Below, one piece after another: positions 35,489 through 47,100 of a stretch of DNA of 64,000 nt. Every line of letters begins with the position of its first letter. The stretch's first letter is position 1. A program made the position numbers and the translations under genes. The notes under the pieces were generated by a model. It made no database searches and was not told the DNA's origin. It saw only the letters and a list, made by a program, of their open reading frames with translations. Source of the stretch: Desmodus rotundus (taxonomy: Eukaryota > Chordata > Mammalia > Chiroptera > Phyllostomidae); NCBI RefSeq assembly GCF_022682495.2, contig NC_071391.1:43677998-43741997 (forward strand), written 5' to 3'.

Positions 35489-37355
35489 AAACAAATGTTG
35501 GAGGGAGAACCAAGATGGCGGCGTAGGTAGACACACTGCGCCTCCTCGCACAACCAGAACTGACAGAGAATCGAACAGCAAGGGGGACCAACACCAAGAA
35601 AATAGAAAATAACCATTCATCCAGACTGGTAGGAGGGGCGGAGACGGGCACCGGGGTGGAGAGGACTCACGTGGCTGTGGCGGGACTGAGACTGGCGGAG
35701 TGTGGGACAAATGGCGCAGGCAGTCTGAGCACTAGCAGACCCTGCGGCTCCACATTTGCACAGATAAACCCAGAGGGCCAGACTCAGAGTGGCGGAGAGC
35801 GGGGCAGGCAGAGCAGTGGGTAGCACCCCGAGGCACCACATTCGCCCACAGATAAACCGGACGAACGGCGGGGAGTGAAGCAGACCGCGTAACCCAGGGC
35901 TCCAGCTCAGGGAAATAAAGCCTCAAACCTCTGATTGGAAACGCCCGTGGGGGTTGGGGCGGCAGCAGGAGAGACTCCCAGCCTCACAGGAGAGGTCGTT
36001 GGAGAGACCCACAGGGGCCTAGAGTGTGCACAGGCCCACTTACTCGGGAACCAGCACCAGAGTGGCCCAGTTTGATTGTGGGTATCGGAGTGAAAGATTG
36101 AAATCCGGAGGAGAGTAAGGCGGGCGCCATTGCTCCCACTCGACCCCTCCCCCTCGTACAGCGTCACAGCGCTGCAACCAGCATTACCCCGCCCTGGTGA
36201 ACACCTAAGGCTCCGCCCCTTAAAGTAACAGTCGCGCCAAGACCAAAAAAAAAAATGGCCCAAATGACAGAACACTTCAAAGCTCCAGAAAAAATACAAC
36301 TAAGCGACGAAGAGATAGCCAACCTATCGGATGCACAGTTCAAAGCACTGGTTATCAATATGCTCACAGACTTGGTTGAATCTATTCGAAAAACAGATGA
36401 AAAAATGAAGCCTATGCTAAGAGAAACAAAGGAAAATGTACAGGGAACCAATAGTGATGAGAAGGAAACTGGGACTCAAATCAATGGTGTGGACCAGAAG
36501 GAAGAAACAAACATCCAACCAGAAAAGAATGGAGAAACAAGAACTGGGAAAAATGAGGAGAGGCTTAGGAGCCTCCCGGACGCCTTGAAACGTGCCAACA
36601 TCCGAATTATAGGGGTGCCAGAAGGAGAAGAGGAAGAACAAAAAATTGAAAACTTATTTGAACAAATAATGGAGAACTTCCCTAATCTGGCAAAGGAAAT
36701 AGACTTCCGGGAAGTCCAGGAAGCCCAGAGAGTCCCAAAGAAGCTGGACCCAAGGGGGAACACACCAAGGCACATCATAATTACATTACCCAAGATTAAA
36801 TGCGAGGACCTACATCCAAGATTACTGTATCCAGCAAAGCTATCACTTAGAATGGAAGGGAAGATAAAGTGCTTCTCAGATAAGGTCAAGTTAAAGAAGT
36901 TCATCATCACCAAGCCCTTATTATATGAAATGTTAAAGGGAGTTACCTAAGAAAAAGAAGATAAAAAATAGGAACAGTAAAAATGACAGCAAACTCACAG
37001 TTATTAACGGCCACACATAAAACAAAAATGAGAGCAAACTAGGCAAACAACTAGAACATGAGGGTTGCCATTAAGGGAGTGGGAGGGGGAGAGAGGGGGA
37101 AAGGTACAGAGAATAAGTAGCATAGATGATAGGTGGAAAATAGACAGGGGGAGGGTAAAAATAGTGTAGGAAATGTAGAAGCCAAAGAACTTATAAGTAT
37201 GACCTATGGACATGAACTATAGGGGGGGAATGTGGGAGGGAGGGGGGTGGGCAGGATGGAGTGGAGTGGGGGGGGAAATGGGACAACTGTAATAGCATAA
37301 TCAATAAATATATTTAAAAAAGGAAAAAAAAAAAAAAAAAAAACAAATGTTGGAG
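35489..37355 (+). mobile_element. HAL1 retrotransposon, copy 3, full length with 15-bp target-site duplication
   Basis: The element spans 35504-37340, flanked by aaacaaatgttggag at 35489-35503 and 37341-37355. It inserted into the L1 above, whose text resumes exactly after the duplication. Structure is as in copy 2, with an intact ORF1, the shared 3' UTR deletion, and a long A tail at about 37323-37343. Confidence 0.93.
36255..36950 (+). CDS. HAL1 copy 3 ORF1 protein, internally deleted
   Basis: Open frame of 231 aa from MAQMTEHFKAPEK to MLKGVT. It has the same roughly 51-residue in-frame deletion as copies 1 and 2 and the copy 2/3 marker residues. The RRM-like part (NIRIIGVPEGEEEEQ) is present. 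The conserved C-terminal block with the SADFSKETLQARR-type motif is absent. Confidence 0.82.
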   Translation: MAQMTEHFKAPEKIQLSDEEIANLSDAQFKALVINMLTDLVESIRKTDEKMKPMLRETKENVQGTNSDEKETGTQINGVDQKEETNIQPEKNGETRTGKNEERLRSLPDALKRANIRIIGVPEGEEEEQKIENLFEQIMENFPNLAKEIDFREVQEAQRVPKKLDPRGNTPRHIIITLPKIKCEDLHPRLLYPAKLSLRMEGKIKCFSDKVKLKKFIITKPLLYEMLKGVT

Positions 37356-38570
37356 AGGTTGCGGAGAAAAGGGAACCCTAGTGCACTGTTGGTGGGAATG
37401 CAGACTGGTGCAGCCACTGTGGAAAACAGTATGGAATTCCCTCAGAAAACTACAAATAGAACTGCCCTTTGACCCAGTAATTCCACTGCTGGAATTATAC
37501 CCTAAGAACCCTGAAACACCAATCCAAAAGAACCTGTGCACCCCAATGTTCATAGCAGCACAATTTACAATAGCCAAGTACTAGAAGCAACCTAAGTGCC
37601 CATCCGCAAATGAGTGGATCCAAAAACTATGGTACATTTACACAATGGAATTCTATGCAGCAGAGAGAAAGAAGGAGCTTATACCCTTTGCAACAGCATG
37701 GATGGAACTGGAGAACATTATGCTAAGTGAAATAAGCCAGGCGGTGAGGGACAAATACCATATGGTCTCACCTTTAACTGGAACATAATAAATAGAAAGA
37801 AAAAAAGAAGGCAAACCAAATATAACCAGAGACATTGAAGTTAAGGACAATCTAACAATAGCCAGGGAGGAGTGGGGAGGGGACAGTGAGAAGAGGGGAT
37901 TACAGGAAGTACTATAAAGGACACATGGACAAAATCAAGGGAGAGGGTGGAGGTGGGGGAGGGAGGTGGATTCACCTGGGGTGGGGTGGAGGGATGGGGA
38001 GAAAAGGCATACAACTGTAACTGAATAACAATAAAATTTTTTTAAATTAATTTTTTATTTACACTCTTATGGACATACAGAGATAACCAAGACACCCCAT
38101 TTCATTTATTCATTCATTATTCATTCATTCATTTTTCATTATCTCTCTGTGGATTGTGTGTTAGAATACCATCTGGGTTACCAGAAAACTGTTGCTGTTG
38201 AAAATGGGTTCTTTTGTGGTGTTGTGAGAAAGGTATTCCAAAGGACAGGCACATGGAAAAGAGTAAAGGTAGTGGTAAGATTTTGGGGGGTGAAGGAATA
38301 TAATACACCCTTGGGGATGTAGAGGGCAAGCAGGCTCCAGCAGTCAGTGCCCCGAGAATCCTGCTAAACCTCCATGTTTTCATGGTTGTCCATAAGGAGA
38401 AAGCTGTCACCCAACCCACTTCCTCATTTTCCCTGGCCCAGCTGGGGCCCTCCCCCTAACCAATCTCTTCCCTTGACCCATCGAGGTTTGCCCCCTCTCT
38501 CCAATCTGATTGTTTTCTCAGGTTAAATTCTCCTCCTTTGCGTTGCCATTTTAACTTCTATGGCACATGT

Positions 38571-40594
38571 CAAATATTTATCACCTGGTGCACGTGCTTA
38601 CATCGCCTTGGTCCACTGTCACTTGTACTGGGCATGTGCCCAGCAGAGAAATCTCCCCTCTATCCCCCCCACCCCAAATCCTGTCATCTGGCCCTCAGTG
38701 CCCCAGGGATATTTCCCTGCCAGCTCTGAGAATTAAGTCTGGAAGTCAGAGATCTCCTGGAGTATGTGAATGAGTTTGTTAATGCTAATGGTTCCTAGTA
38801 AATCAGGCTTACTAGAATGCTGTGACTTCCTAATGAAGCAGCCCCAGTATCTCATTTTGTTTCCCCAGTTTATTAGGCTTCATATTTGATTCAGCTCTTT
38901 AGTTTATGATGCTCAATATTGAACTACCTTTACACACCTTCATATTTACAACTAGCTAACTACCTATGCTAACATACCTATCCATCTACCTAGTTATTTT
39001 AATTCTTACTTCTTTGAAGAAAGAGCTGACAATAAAATCTCAAAAGACAAGGGGATTCCATCAAGTCCTGAATTGCTGAGAAAATCCATTGCAGAAATAA
39101 TGCCTCTGCTGTCTCATTGGAGGAAAACAACTGGCTTATCCGTTTGTTCCTGAAAATGTTTACTTCATTGCAAAAGTGAGGCTGACCTGGAGTATGAGGG
39201 GGGAATGATTATCTATACTGTTGTAAAGAAATCCAGCAATTGTACTTCTTATACTTAGTGTATTTCTGTAAATAATGACTTTTTAAAGCAGGGCAGAGTC
39301 TGAATTGAAATTCTATTTCAATGAAATATATTTACTACAGAAAAGTGAACAAATTAGACTAGGAAGTTTTACAGAAATATTTATTTTTTAATTAGCTCAG
39401 AATTAAAGGAAGTTGTAATTCCTTTATCGAGTTATGTTATTTCTTATAACAAAGCAAGGATTATAAAGTGAAAGAAAACTACTTGAAATTATTTATGTCA
39501 GTCACAGTGAGAGGCCAACTAAAATGAATAGGCAGCATACTTGATCACTATTTATGTGCTAGAAATGATGGACGTTATTGAAAACATTCTGTTATTTAAT
39601 TTTCACAATAATACATCAAGTAGAAATCTTTTTTTTTTATTGTACAAATGAGAAAATGAGTCTTCTAGAATTTAGGTTAGTTGATTAGGGCTAATATGTA
39701 GTAACACCAGAAGTATAATAATAATTTCATCATCACACACACACACAAAACCAGGCTGATATATCACAGGCAGAGCTGGAGTAGTCTTGACAGTAACACA
39801 GATGTATCTGAGATCTGAAACAGGAGACTTTGATAAAAAAAAAAAAAAAAAAAAGGTCCCTTGTCCCTGTAGGCACAAATCTGTTTCATGAGACACTGAC
39901 ACAGCTTATATTTTTAATAATTAGTAGAAAATATTTAAGTTGAGACATTTATATATTTTATACTTAATGGCATTTTTCTTCTCACAATGATCTTATCTAT
40001 CATGTGATTTCTATACTGGGATCATTTTAAGAAATAAAATCAGCATTGAAGTATCTTATTCAAGGTTCACTGTGTGTATTTGGAGAGAGTGGACTTGAAC
40101 TCAGACACTGTGGACACAAAACTCCACTCTTACTACCTATTATTTCTAAAAATTCTCCTTTACTCCTTGATGGATAAGGACACATGCCTGAGGACTCATT
40201 CTGTAGTGAATGACTCCTACACAAGGCCCTTAATCATATACAAAAGTTCTTGAAAAGCTTTCATTCATCTTGCCATTCAGCAGCAGAGGAAATGTGGCTG
40301 TAAATATTGGTAGAGATGTGTCACCTCCATAACTGCATTTTTATGAGGCATTAGTCATGTTCTTTGGGAGTAGAGAAAAAAGATGAATTAAGATCCTCTG
40401 TTAATGCAAACAAGGTTTTGGAGAAATATGACATGAGGCAAATTGTACACCCTCGTGATGAATGATGGGTGATCAGTGGGAAAAAGAGGAAGAGGAGCAA
40501 GAAAAAGATGAGAGAATGGTGCAGATAAGCTCAGTTCATTAGATGTATCCAAGGCCAGTGGCCCTACATAGAGGTGGTTGAGGGTGTAACTGGT
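38571..40594. other. 3' flank of the TRIM5-like gene
   Basis: AT-rich sequence with a (CA)n short run near 39736 and poly(A)/poly(T) tracts near 39628 and 39835. No gene is recognised. The TRIM5-like 3' UTR starts at 40594 and runs leftwards; its poly(A) site was not identified. Confidence 0.5.
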
Positions 40595-41178
40595 TTAAGA
40601 ACTTGGAGAACACAGGATCATGGGGCCAGTACATTTCATGTTGAAATATGGGAAAAGTTTCTGAGGAAAGGAACACGAGGAGTATTTATAGATGAGAAAC
40701 TCATGGTTCGTGATGTTAAAAAATGAGACAGTGCCAGCATCATAGTCTAGGAAAACCCCAACACGACGGGGAGGAAAAGTCAGGGAGAGAGTTAATTTCA
40801 AGGGATCAGAGGAGGAAGATTCCACAGAAGCATTATGTTCAAGTTTATTCTCTAATCCTATAACCCAGTAGCCATGCTTAGGTTGATATCTAGAGTAAAA
40901 ATCTTGACAATTGTTACCTTGTCTAACAAAACTCTTCATGTCTGAGTCAGGGAGTTTTTCACCACATACCCCCAAGACACAGGCACGTACCTCTGACACA
41001 TCTACCTCCCAGTAATGTTTCCCTGATGTAATAAATGGTGAGCCCAAGACACTAAATTGATCATAATCATTATTAAACATCTTCAAAAACAATCCAAAAG
41101 GAGCAATTCTCATTTGTCTTCGATCCTCAGAAATGACTATCTTTGGTTTATCTTTGGGAGGATCCAGGGTCACGGGAA
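40595..41178 (-). CDS. TRIM5: TRIM5-like last coding exon (B30.2/SPRY domain)
   Basis: Acceptor ttctacag precedes ttcccgtg; the junction reads Tyr-Trp-Val-Pro-Val. All SPRY landmarks are present: [67 protein letters not shown], stop after CSPSS. The first variable region between RRQM and SPFITSG is short. This domain would set capsid specificity. Confidence 0.9.
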
Positions 41179-44100
41179 CTGTAGAAAAAATACAGGGCAT
41201 AGAAAAATTATGATGTACCATTATTTGTGATATTGGAAGAGAGATCTTCAAAGTAATGTGAGTGGAAACTGGAAAGAACTTTGTTCTCTTCTTGGGGAGA
41301 GGTATAACACTGAAGAAGTATAATATATATGTGTGTGTTAAGAGGGAAATCATGGGTCTTAAGAGAAGAGACTCAGCCCAAGTCAGGTAGTTCAGTTAGA
41401 GCATCGTCCTGATATACCAAGGTTGTAGGTTCCATCTCCTGTCAGTACACATACAAGAAGCAACCAAAGAATGCATAAATAAGTGGAATAACAAATAAAT
41501 ATTTCCCTGTCTTTATTGCTGTCCCTGTCTCTCGGTTTCTATCTGTCTACCCCCTAATTTTCTCCCTAAAAAATCAATTTAAAAATTGAAAAAAAAAACC
41601 CCACACATGACCTAGTAGAAAATGGAAAATTCTATAAAAATATGAGGACAGGGTGGCTTCATGGTACTGTGATTTCTCCTTACCCCAGTAGCGGCGCACA
41701 TATGGCAGTCCTGAAACGATAAAAATCCATAATAGTAAATAGAAGCAAGGGAGCCAAAACTAAACTTTATTTTCTGTCCAGATCAGGGGGTAGACTAGGA
41801 AATATGTGAAGTAGTAAACAGAAGAATGAGAGGTGAACAAGACAGCTGGTCACTCCCCATTAACTACGGCTACATCATCAGCACATGATATCCATCCTCC
41901 TTTGTCTCCTCTATCCACACCTAGAAACTGAACCCTCCTCCCTCTTTCACTCCCACCATCACCAGACGCCCACAGCTACCCACCAGCTCCGGCATTACTC
42001 ACCATGAAACACTTGCAGCATCCCACTCAGGTCAGGAGCTTGGAACACTCTCTCTTGTTTCTTGGAGGCAGTTTTTGGCTTCTTCAGAGTGAAGGTCTTA
42101 CTTCTAGACATGACAAAATAAGATTCTCACACCTCTGACTTTTTGGCTGTCCACAACTACTGATTTCTGTCTCTTCACCCCACTAAGCGTTTGAGCCTCC
42201 TTCCATGGACCCCTGAGAAAGTGTTGGGAACTGCCCTGCCTGGTTTCAGAATCTGTAAACCCCCATGGCTAAGGCTGAGTGACAGACCTTGGGACCATAA
42301 GCCACTAAGGAAACAAAGCTTCTCTCCATGGCAAGGTCCTGCCTCTGCCCACTTTACTTTACCCTGCTTAGCCTTCAGACTGAGCAGCTAGCCAATGACA
42401 GGTAAGATTCCTCAAGGGAGGGATGCCCTAAGACAGGCATGGTCACGAAGAGGCCCTCAGGGAAGGACTTGGGGGGCTATAGAAAAAGGGGGCGATGGAC
42501 CCTCACCCCTCAGCTTTGACATAGCCTGAGTCCTCATTCTGTCTGCAAGAAGTCTCCTAATCTCTTGGCTGCCTTACTTCCCCTGCCTGACTTAAGCCTG
42601 AAACAATGACAGAGGTCAGTGCAGCCCTGTGCTGGAAAACGTGAATTCCCTGGAGCGATCAGGCCTAAGAAAGAATACATAAAACTCTGTGAAACCTGCT
42701 TTGCTAAGAATGCACTCAATTTTCTGATACGGGTCCAAGCATGGAATGAGTTTATTTCCCAAAGTTTTATAACCCTTTAGCTAACTGACCCTGACTCAGA
42801 ATAAGCCCTCAGAGTTCTTTGTTTGTTATCTATTCTTTGATCCTTACTGCCTGACAATGACTGATGAGCTTTACCTGTATTCCTGTGCAAACTGAACCCA
42901 ATGAAATCCCATTGAGGAAAAGGCTCTTGGCCCTTCTCCTTTGAAGATCAGCCACCTTTCCTCCCCAAGCAAATCATGCCTTGGTAGACTAATTCTCATC
43001 CATGGCAGCCAGGGCGAGGTGGGGGTGGGGGCCCTCAGGGGGACCCCACACACACAAGAAAGGAGAGAGCAGAGTCCAGACTTTGGAGCCAAAGGAAAGT
43101 GCTCCTGTCTAACTTTACAGTACACACTGTGTGTTCTTAGGCAGGCCTTGAAGCACACTAATTCCTTTCAAAATGAAAAGCAACCACCACCTCTCTTCTT
43201 GGAATCATATAAAATAACATAATTTTTTTGAAAAGGAAACTTTGGTTCCTTAAAACAAAATAATGGGAGGAAAGCTCACTGAATGGATGTAGAGAGATAA
43301 TACATGACAGAGAGGTGGCAGAACCTGGCTCCTAGTAATTTGAGAGAGACCTCTGTCCCGTGAGGGATTACTGTCTGGAGGGCATCAGGACTTTAAGTCT
43401 GCTCCCCATAGGGAGGCTCTCAGAATAAAATCAGAGGTAGGGTTCTCCGGGAAAAAAAAGTCACACTTGGAAAAGAAGATGTTATGTATACCCAACTAAT
43501 AGTGGTCAGCCTTTTATGTGTTTGAAAGAGCTTGTTGCAGCCATATACTTATGCAAATTTAGAGTCAAGGATGAGTCTTTTCATTCTGGCTTCAAAAGTG
43601 CATGGTCAAGAAGGATCAGTTGTTTGCACCAGGGCCAAAATATTTTTGCGATTCAAATCTGTCTTGAAAAATAAAGAGAACTGCAAGGAAGGGACCTGGT
43701 TTCTTCTACCCCTAAGGGAGAAATTTAAATATAAGAGTCCATTCCAATTCTCTGTGCTTGGCAGGTAAAGAAGACACAACCTATCCCCAACAGATAAAGT
43801 CACTTTGAAATGTAGGGAACCTGAGTTAGATACAGGCATGCTGGGTGAATAAAATTCATGAATTCACATGGATCTGAAACTGCAACATCTCATCTGTAAC
43901 AGCTCCTTACCCAAACTCTGCAACTCTCTCCTCCCAACCTAAATCCCCCACTACACAAACTGGTCCATTTGCAATAGTTAGAGAACACTCAAACCATGAT
44001 ATGTTAACAGAAATTTAAGATAAAACTACATCTGTATTTTCCTGCCCTGGGAAATATTTTATTCTAGTTATATACCAGATAGCTTTAATGGCTTTTAACC

Positions 44101-47100
44101 TCTTTTCACAGCACCAAAGGGCCATCTCTGGTCTCCCACACATACCTTTCCATGATGTCTTTCACATCCTAGGGAGAAAAAAGAAAACACCAGTCAAGGA
44201 AGTAATAAGCCTCCTCACTTACAAAGCTTCACCATATCCCTATCACCTCCTAATATGGTGGGAATAGAGATGGTCCCAAAGTGAGAGCCGACAAGTTAAG
44301 AGAAAACCCAGGTCAATCATTCAAGAAGACTCATGTGAAGTTTTCAGGTTTCCTAAAAGGTAGAATAAACTTTCACCTTGTGGAACCACAGCATGAGGCT
44401 TCTACTACCTGGACATGAAGTATATTTAAGAGGAAAACATGAGGCCCATGATATTTTACCTATGTTCATAAGGCTGTCATGAGATAATTTGAATAAGTCA
44501 TGGCTTGTTCATTTATTCAATATGAATACAAAGTGATGTACGATTACTTGTCAAGCACTAGGCCATAATTGGGAGAATGAAAGATGAGTAGATACAGTAT
44601 TCCTCAAGCAGTTTTCAACACTTGTAATGAAGATACAAGCAAACAAATGTATTCATGTAGGCTTTTCTCAAGTCTCTGCTCATTTTATACACTATCTATA
44701 ATTGGCCACATCCACTCCTGAAATTCAACATGTGCAATTGATTTCCAAGTTTTATTTTTACTCAGTTTTGTCTCTTAAATGCAGGTTAATATATTCCCTA
44801 GTAAAGAAACTATAGGAACTAGTACCTTTGGATGCTTCATATGTACCTTACTCTTCACCAAACAAATTTCTCTTCCCTTATACCCCTTTTTTCATGTTAA
44901 TAATATCTCCTCAGTCACTGTCCTAAACACTACAACATTTACCTGCATCTCATTCTCTACAGAGCCAGTTTAGTCCACATCGTTAACAGTTTGTTCATCA
45001 TCTGAACTTCTTCATCATCACAGATTTATTTCTTGGAATACATGTGTACCAATATATTTGGTCTTCTCTATCTCAGATTAACTTCTTCCATGTCACTAAA
45101 AACTAGACAAAATGCTGGGTTTACACACACGCGCGCACACACACACACAACATCGCCTTGCTCTATGTATTAGGTATTTGTTGCTACATGATGAAAAACA
45201 ATTCAAAGTAGATGAAGTAAAGAAAAGGAATTTGGAGAACAGTTTTAATTTTAATCAGAGCTTAATTTTGAAGCTCACCTATGGTAATCAGTATTTGGTC
45301 TATGTCATTCTCCAAATTCTATTTATGTTTTCTGTATTGACTTTCTCCTCAGTTCATGAAGAAAATATGAATCTCCTCATATAAACCCCATAAAAAAAAG
45401 AACTTGTCTTCCCAGTTATTTCAAATAATTCTGAGGCTTGCATGGCACTGGCCTGCATTGATCAAGTGCCCCTATTAAATCATCACCATGTTGTGGCTGT
45501 AATACAACCAGCATTGTTGGAGGCCAGTGCCATGTTTCCATGTATCCATAGTTTCTAAGTATCCATAGTTTACTGGAATTAACCTTGTATTAATCTGAAA
45601 TACATCATGATAAAATAGGATGCATATTGCAGTTAGAAGGGAAAGCACAACAAAAATAGGAAATAGTAAAAATTAAAACTTTATACTAAAATTGTCTGTT
45701 TAACTCAAAAGAAGCTTGTTGATGCCCAAGAGAACAATGAAAACTGCTAGCAAAATAAAGAAGCAAAGAACAATATAAACTAAATAGAGCTACATGAGTA
45801 TTGCAATAAATATCATTGTCTTAATCTTCCAAATAAAGGCAGAGATTCTTGGACTAGATGAAAGGCAATTTAATCATTGCTAGCTCCATGAGGCTTATTT
45901 TAGATTCAAAGATACAAATAGGGCAAAATTAAATTGATAGAATTTACTACCTGACACCACACCCTCCTAAAAGGTTAAGAATCAGCAGGAATTTCCTGGA
46001 TGCAGAAGGACTGCCTGAGAAATGAGAAGTCCCAGCACAACACGAAGCTCCTCAGCCAGGACTGCCAGTGCTGGGAAGAGGAGTACCCACAATATCTGGT
46101 TGTGAAAACCAGCACGGACTCAGTCCAGATGTGATGGGGGCTACTGAAACACCTGGCATCTTCTTAGAGGAACCTGGCACAGAATTACTTCCTCATAACA
46201 CTTATCCTAAGTTCCAGAGAGGAGATAGAAGCTTGCAAAGTGCCAGAGACATACGGGGGAAACTGAATTGTCTGGCTTCAGGTGGAGGACTGGTGGGGCA
46301 ACTTCCCAAGTACTAGAGTGCTGGGAGGCACCATTATTCTCTTGGAGAGCCCTGTCCATACACAGCCAGCAGCACAGGCCAGGGACAAATCTGAGTATCT
46401 ACAACCAGGGTAACACCACTCATGCCCCATCCTGGTGATTCTCTGAGAGACCCCTAGAGCTCTGTGCACATGTGAACACAAAAACAGCAAAGGACACTAC
46501 TACATAATAAGGCCACTCAGACAAGACTGGAAGACATGGCAGATGTACCTAATACACAGAAATAAACATAGGGAGGCAGCCAAAATGAGAAGACAAAGAA
46601 ATGTGTCCCAAATGCAAGATCAGGATAAAACTTCAGAAAAAAGAAGTATTTGGTTTGGAAGTTCTCACAGGGAAAAGAGATGGAAGCAAGAGAGCAATTT
46701 TAGGGGAGGCTGATTTTTCTGATTGTCTTTTCTTCAATACATTCCAAAATAAACAAAATGGATTCAAGCGATCCACCAAATGCAGAACTCTAAACACTGG
46801 TTATAAGGAGGCTCACTGAACTTAGGGAAAGAATAGATGATCTCAGTGAGAACTTCAACAGAGAGACAGGAAACATAATGGAGCAGATGAAAAGCATAAG
46901 AAAGACCAAGTGAGCAATGAAGAATGCAGAGAAATAATCTTAAAAGCAGCAAAGGAACAGCAGTCACTTACCTATAAATTTCCTATAAGACTATCAGCTG
47001 ATTTCTCAACAGAAACTTTGCATGCCAGAAGGGATTGGCATTAGTCAACTGATGAAAAGCAAGGCCCTACAACCTAGATTACTCTGGCCAGCAAAGCTAT

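Larger units (their letters stand above)
35346..38036 (+). mobile_element. 5'-truncated L1 split by HAL1 copy 3
   Basis: The L1 parts are about 35346-35503 and 37356-38036. They read as ORF2 C-terminal text (frames with [20 protein letters not shown] and [15 protein letters not shown]) followed by a G-rich 3' UTR and an 'ataacaataaaa' tail. A target-site duplication of about 20 bp (ttaaaattaattttttaa-like) lies at about 35325-35345 and 38037-38057. Unit A has a single copy of that site near 33300, which confirms insertion. Confidence 0.88.
34265..38570 (+). repeat. Tandem duplication, unit B, interrupted by L1 and HAL1
   Basis: The second unit starts about 420 bp after unit A ends and is in the same orientation. 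It is split by an L1 (35346-38036), which itself contains HAL1 copy 3. The duplicated part totals about 1.6 kb. A decayed L2 3' end is at about 34325-34440. The 420 bp between the units (33846-34264) holds nothing I recognise. Confidence 0.88.

Noticed and set aside
41375..41460. A-box and B-box suggesting a tRNA gene
   Set aside because: The sequence continues into a VES-like SINE body with an A-rich tail and cannot fold into a full tRNA.
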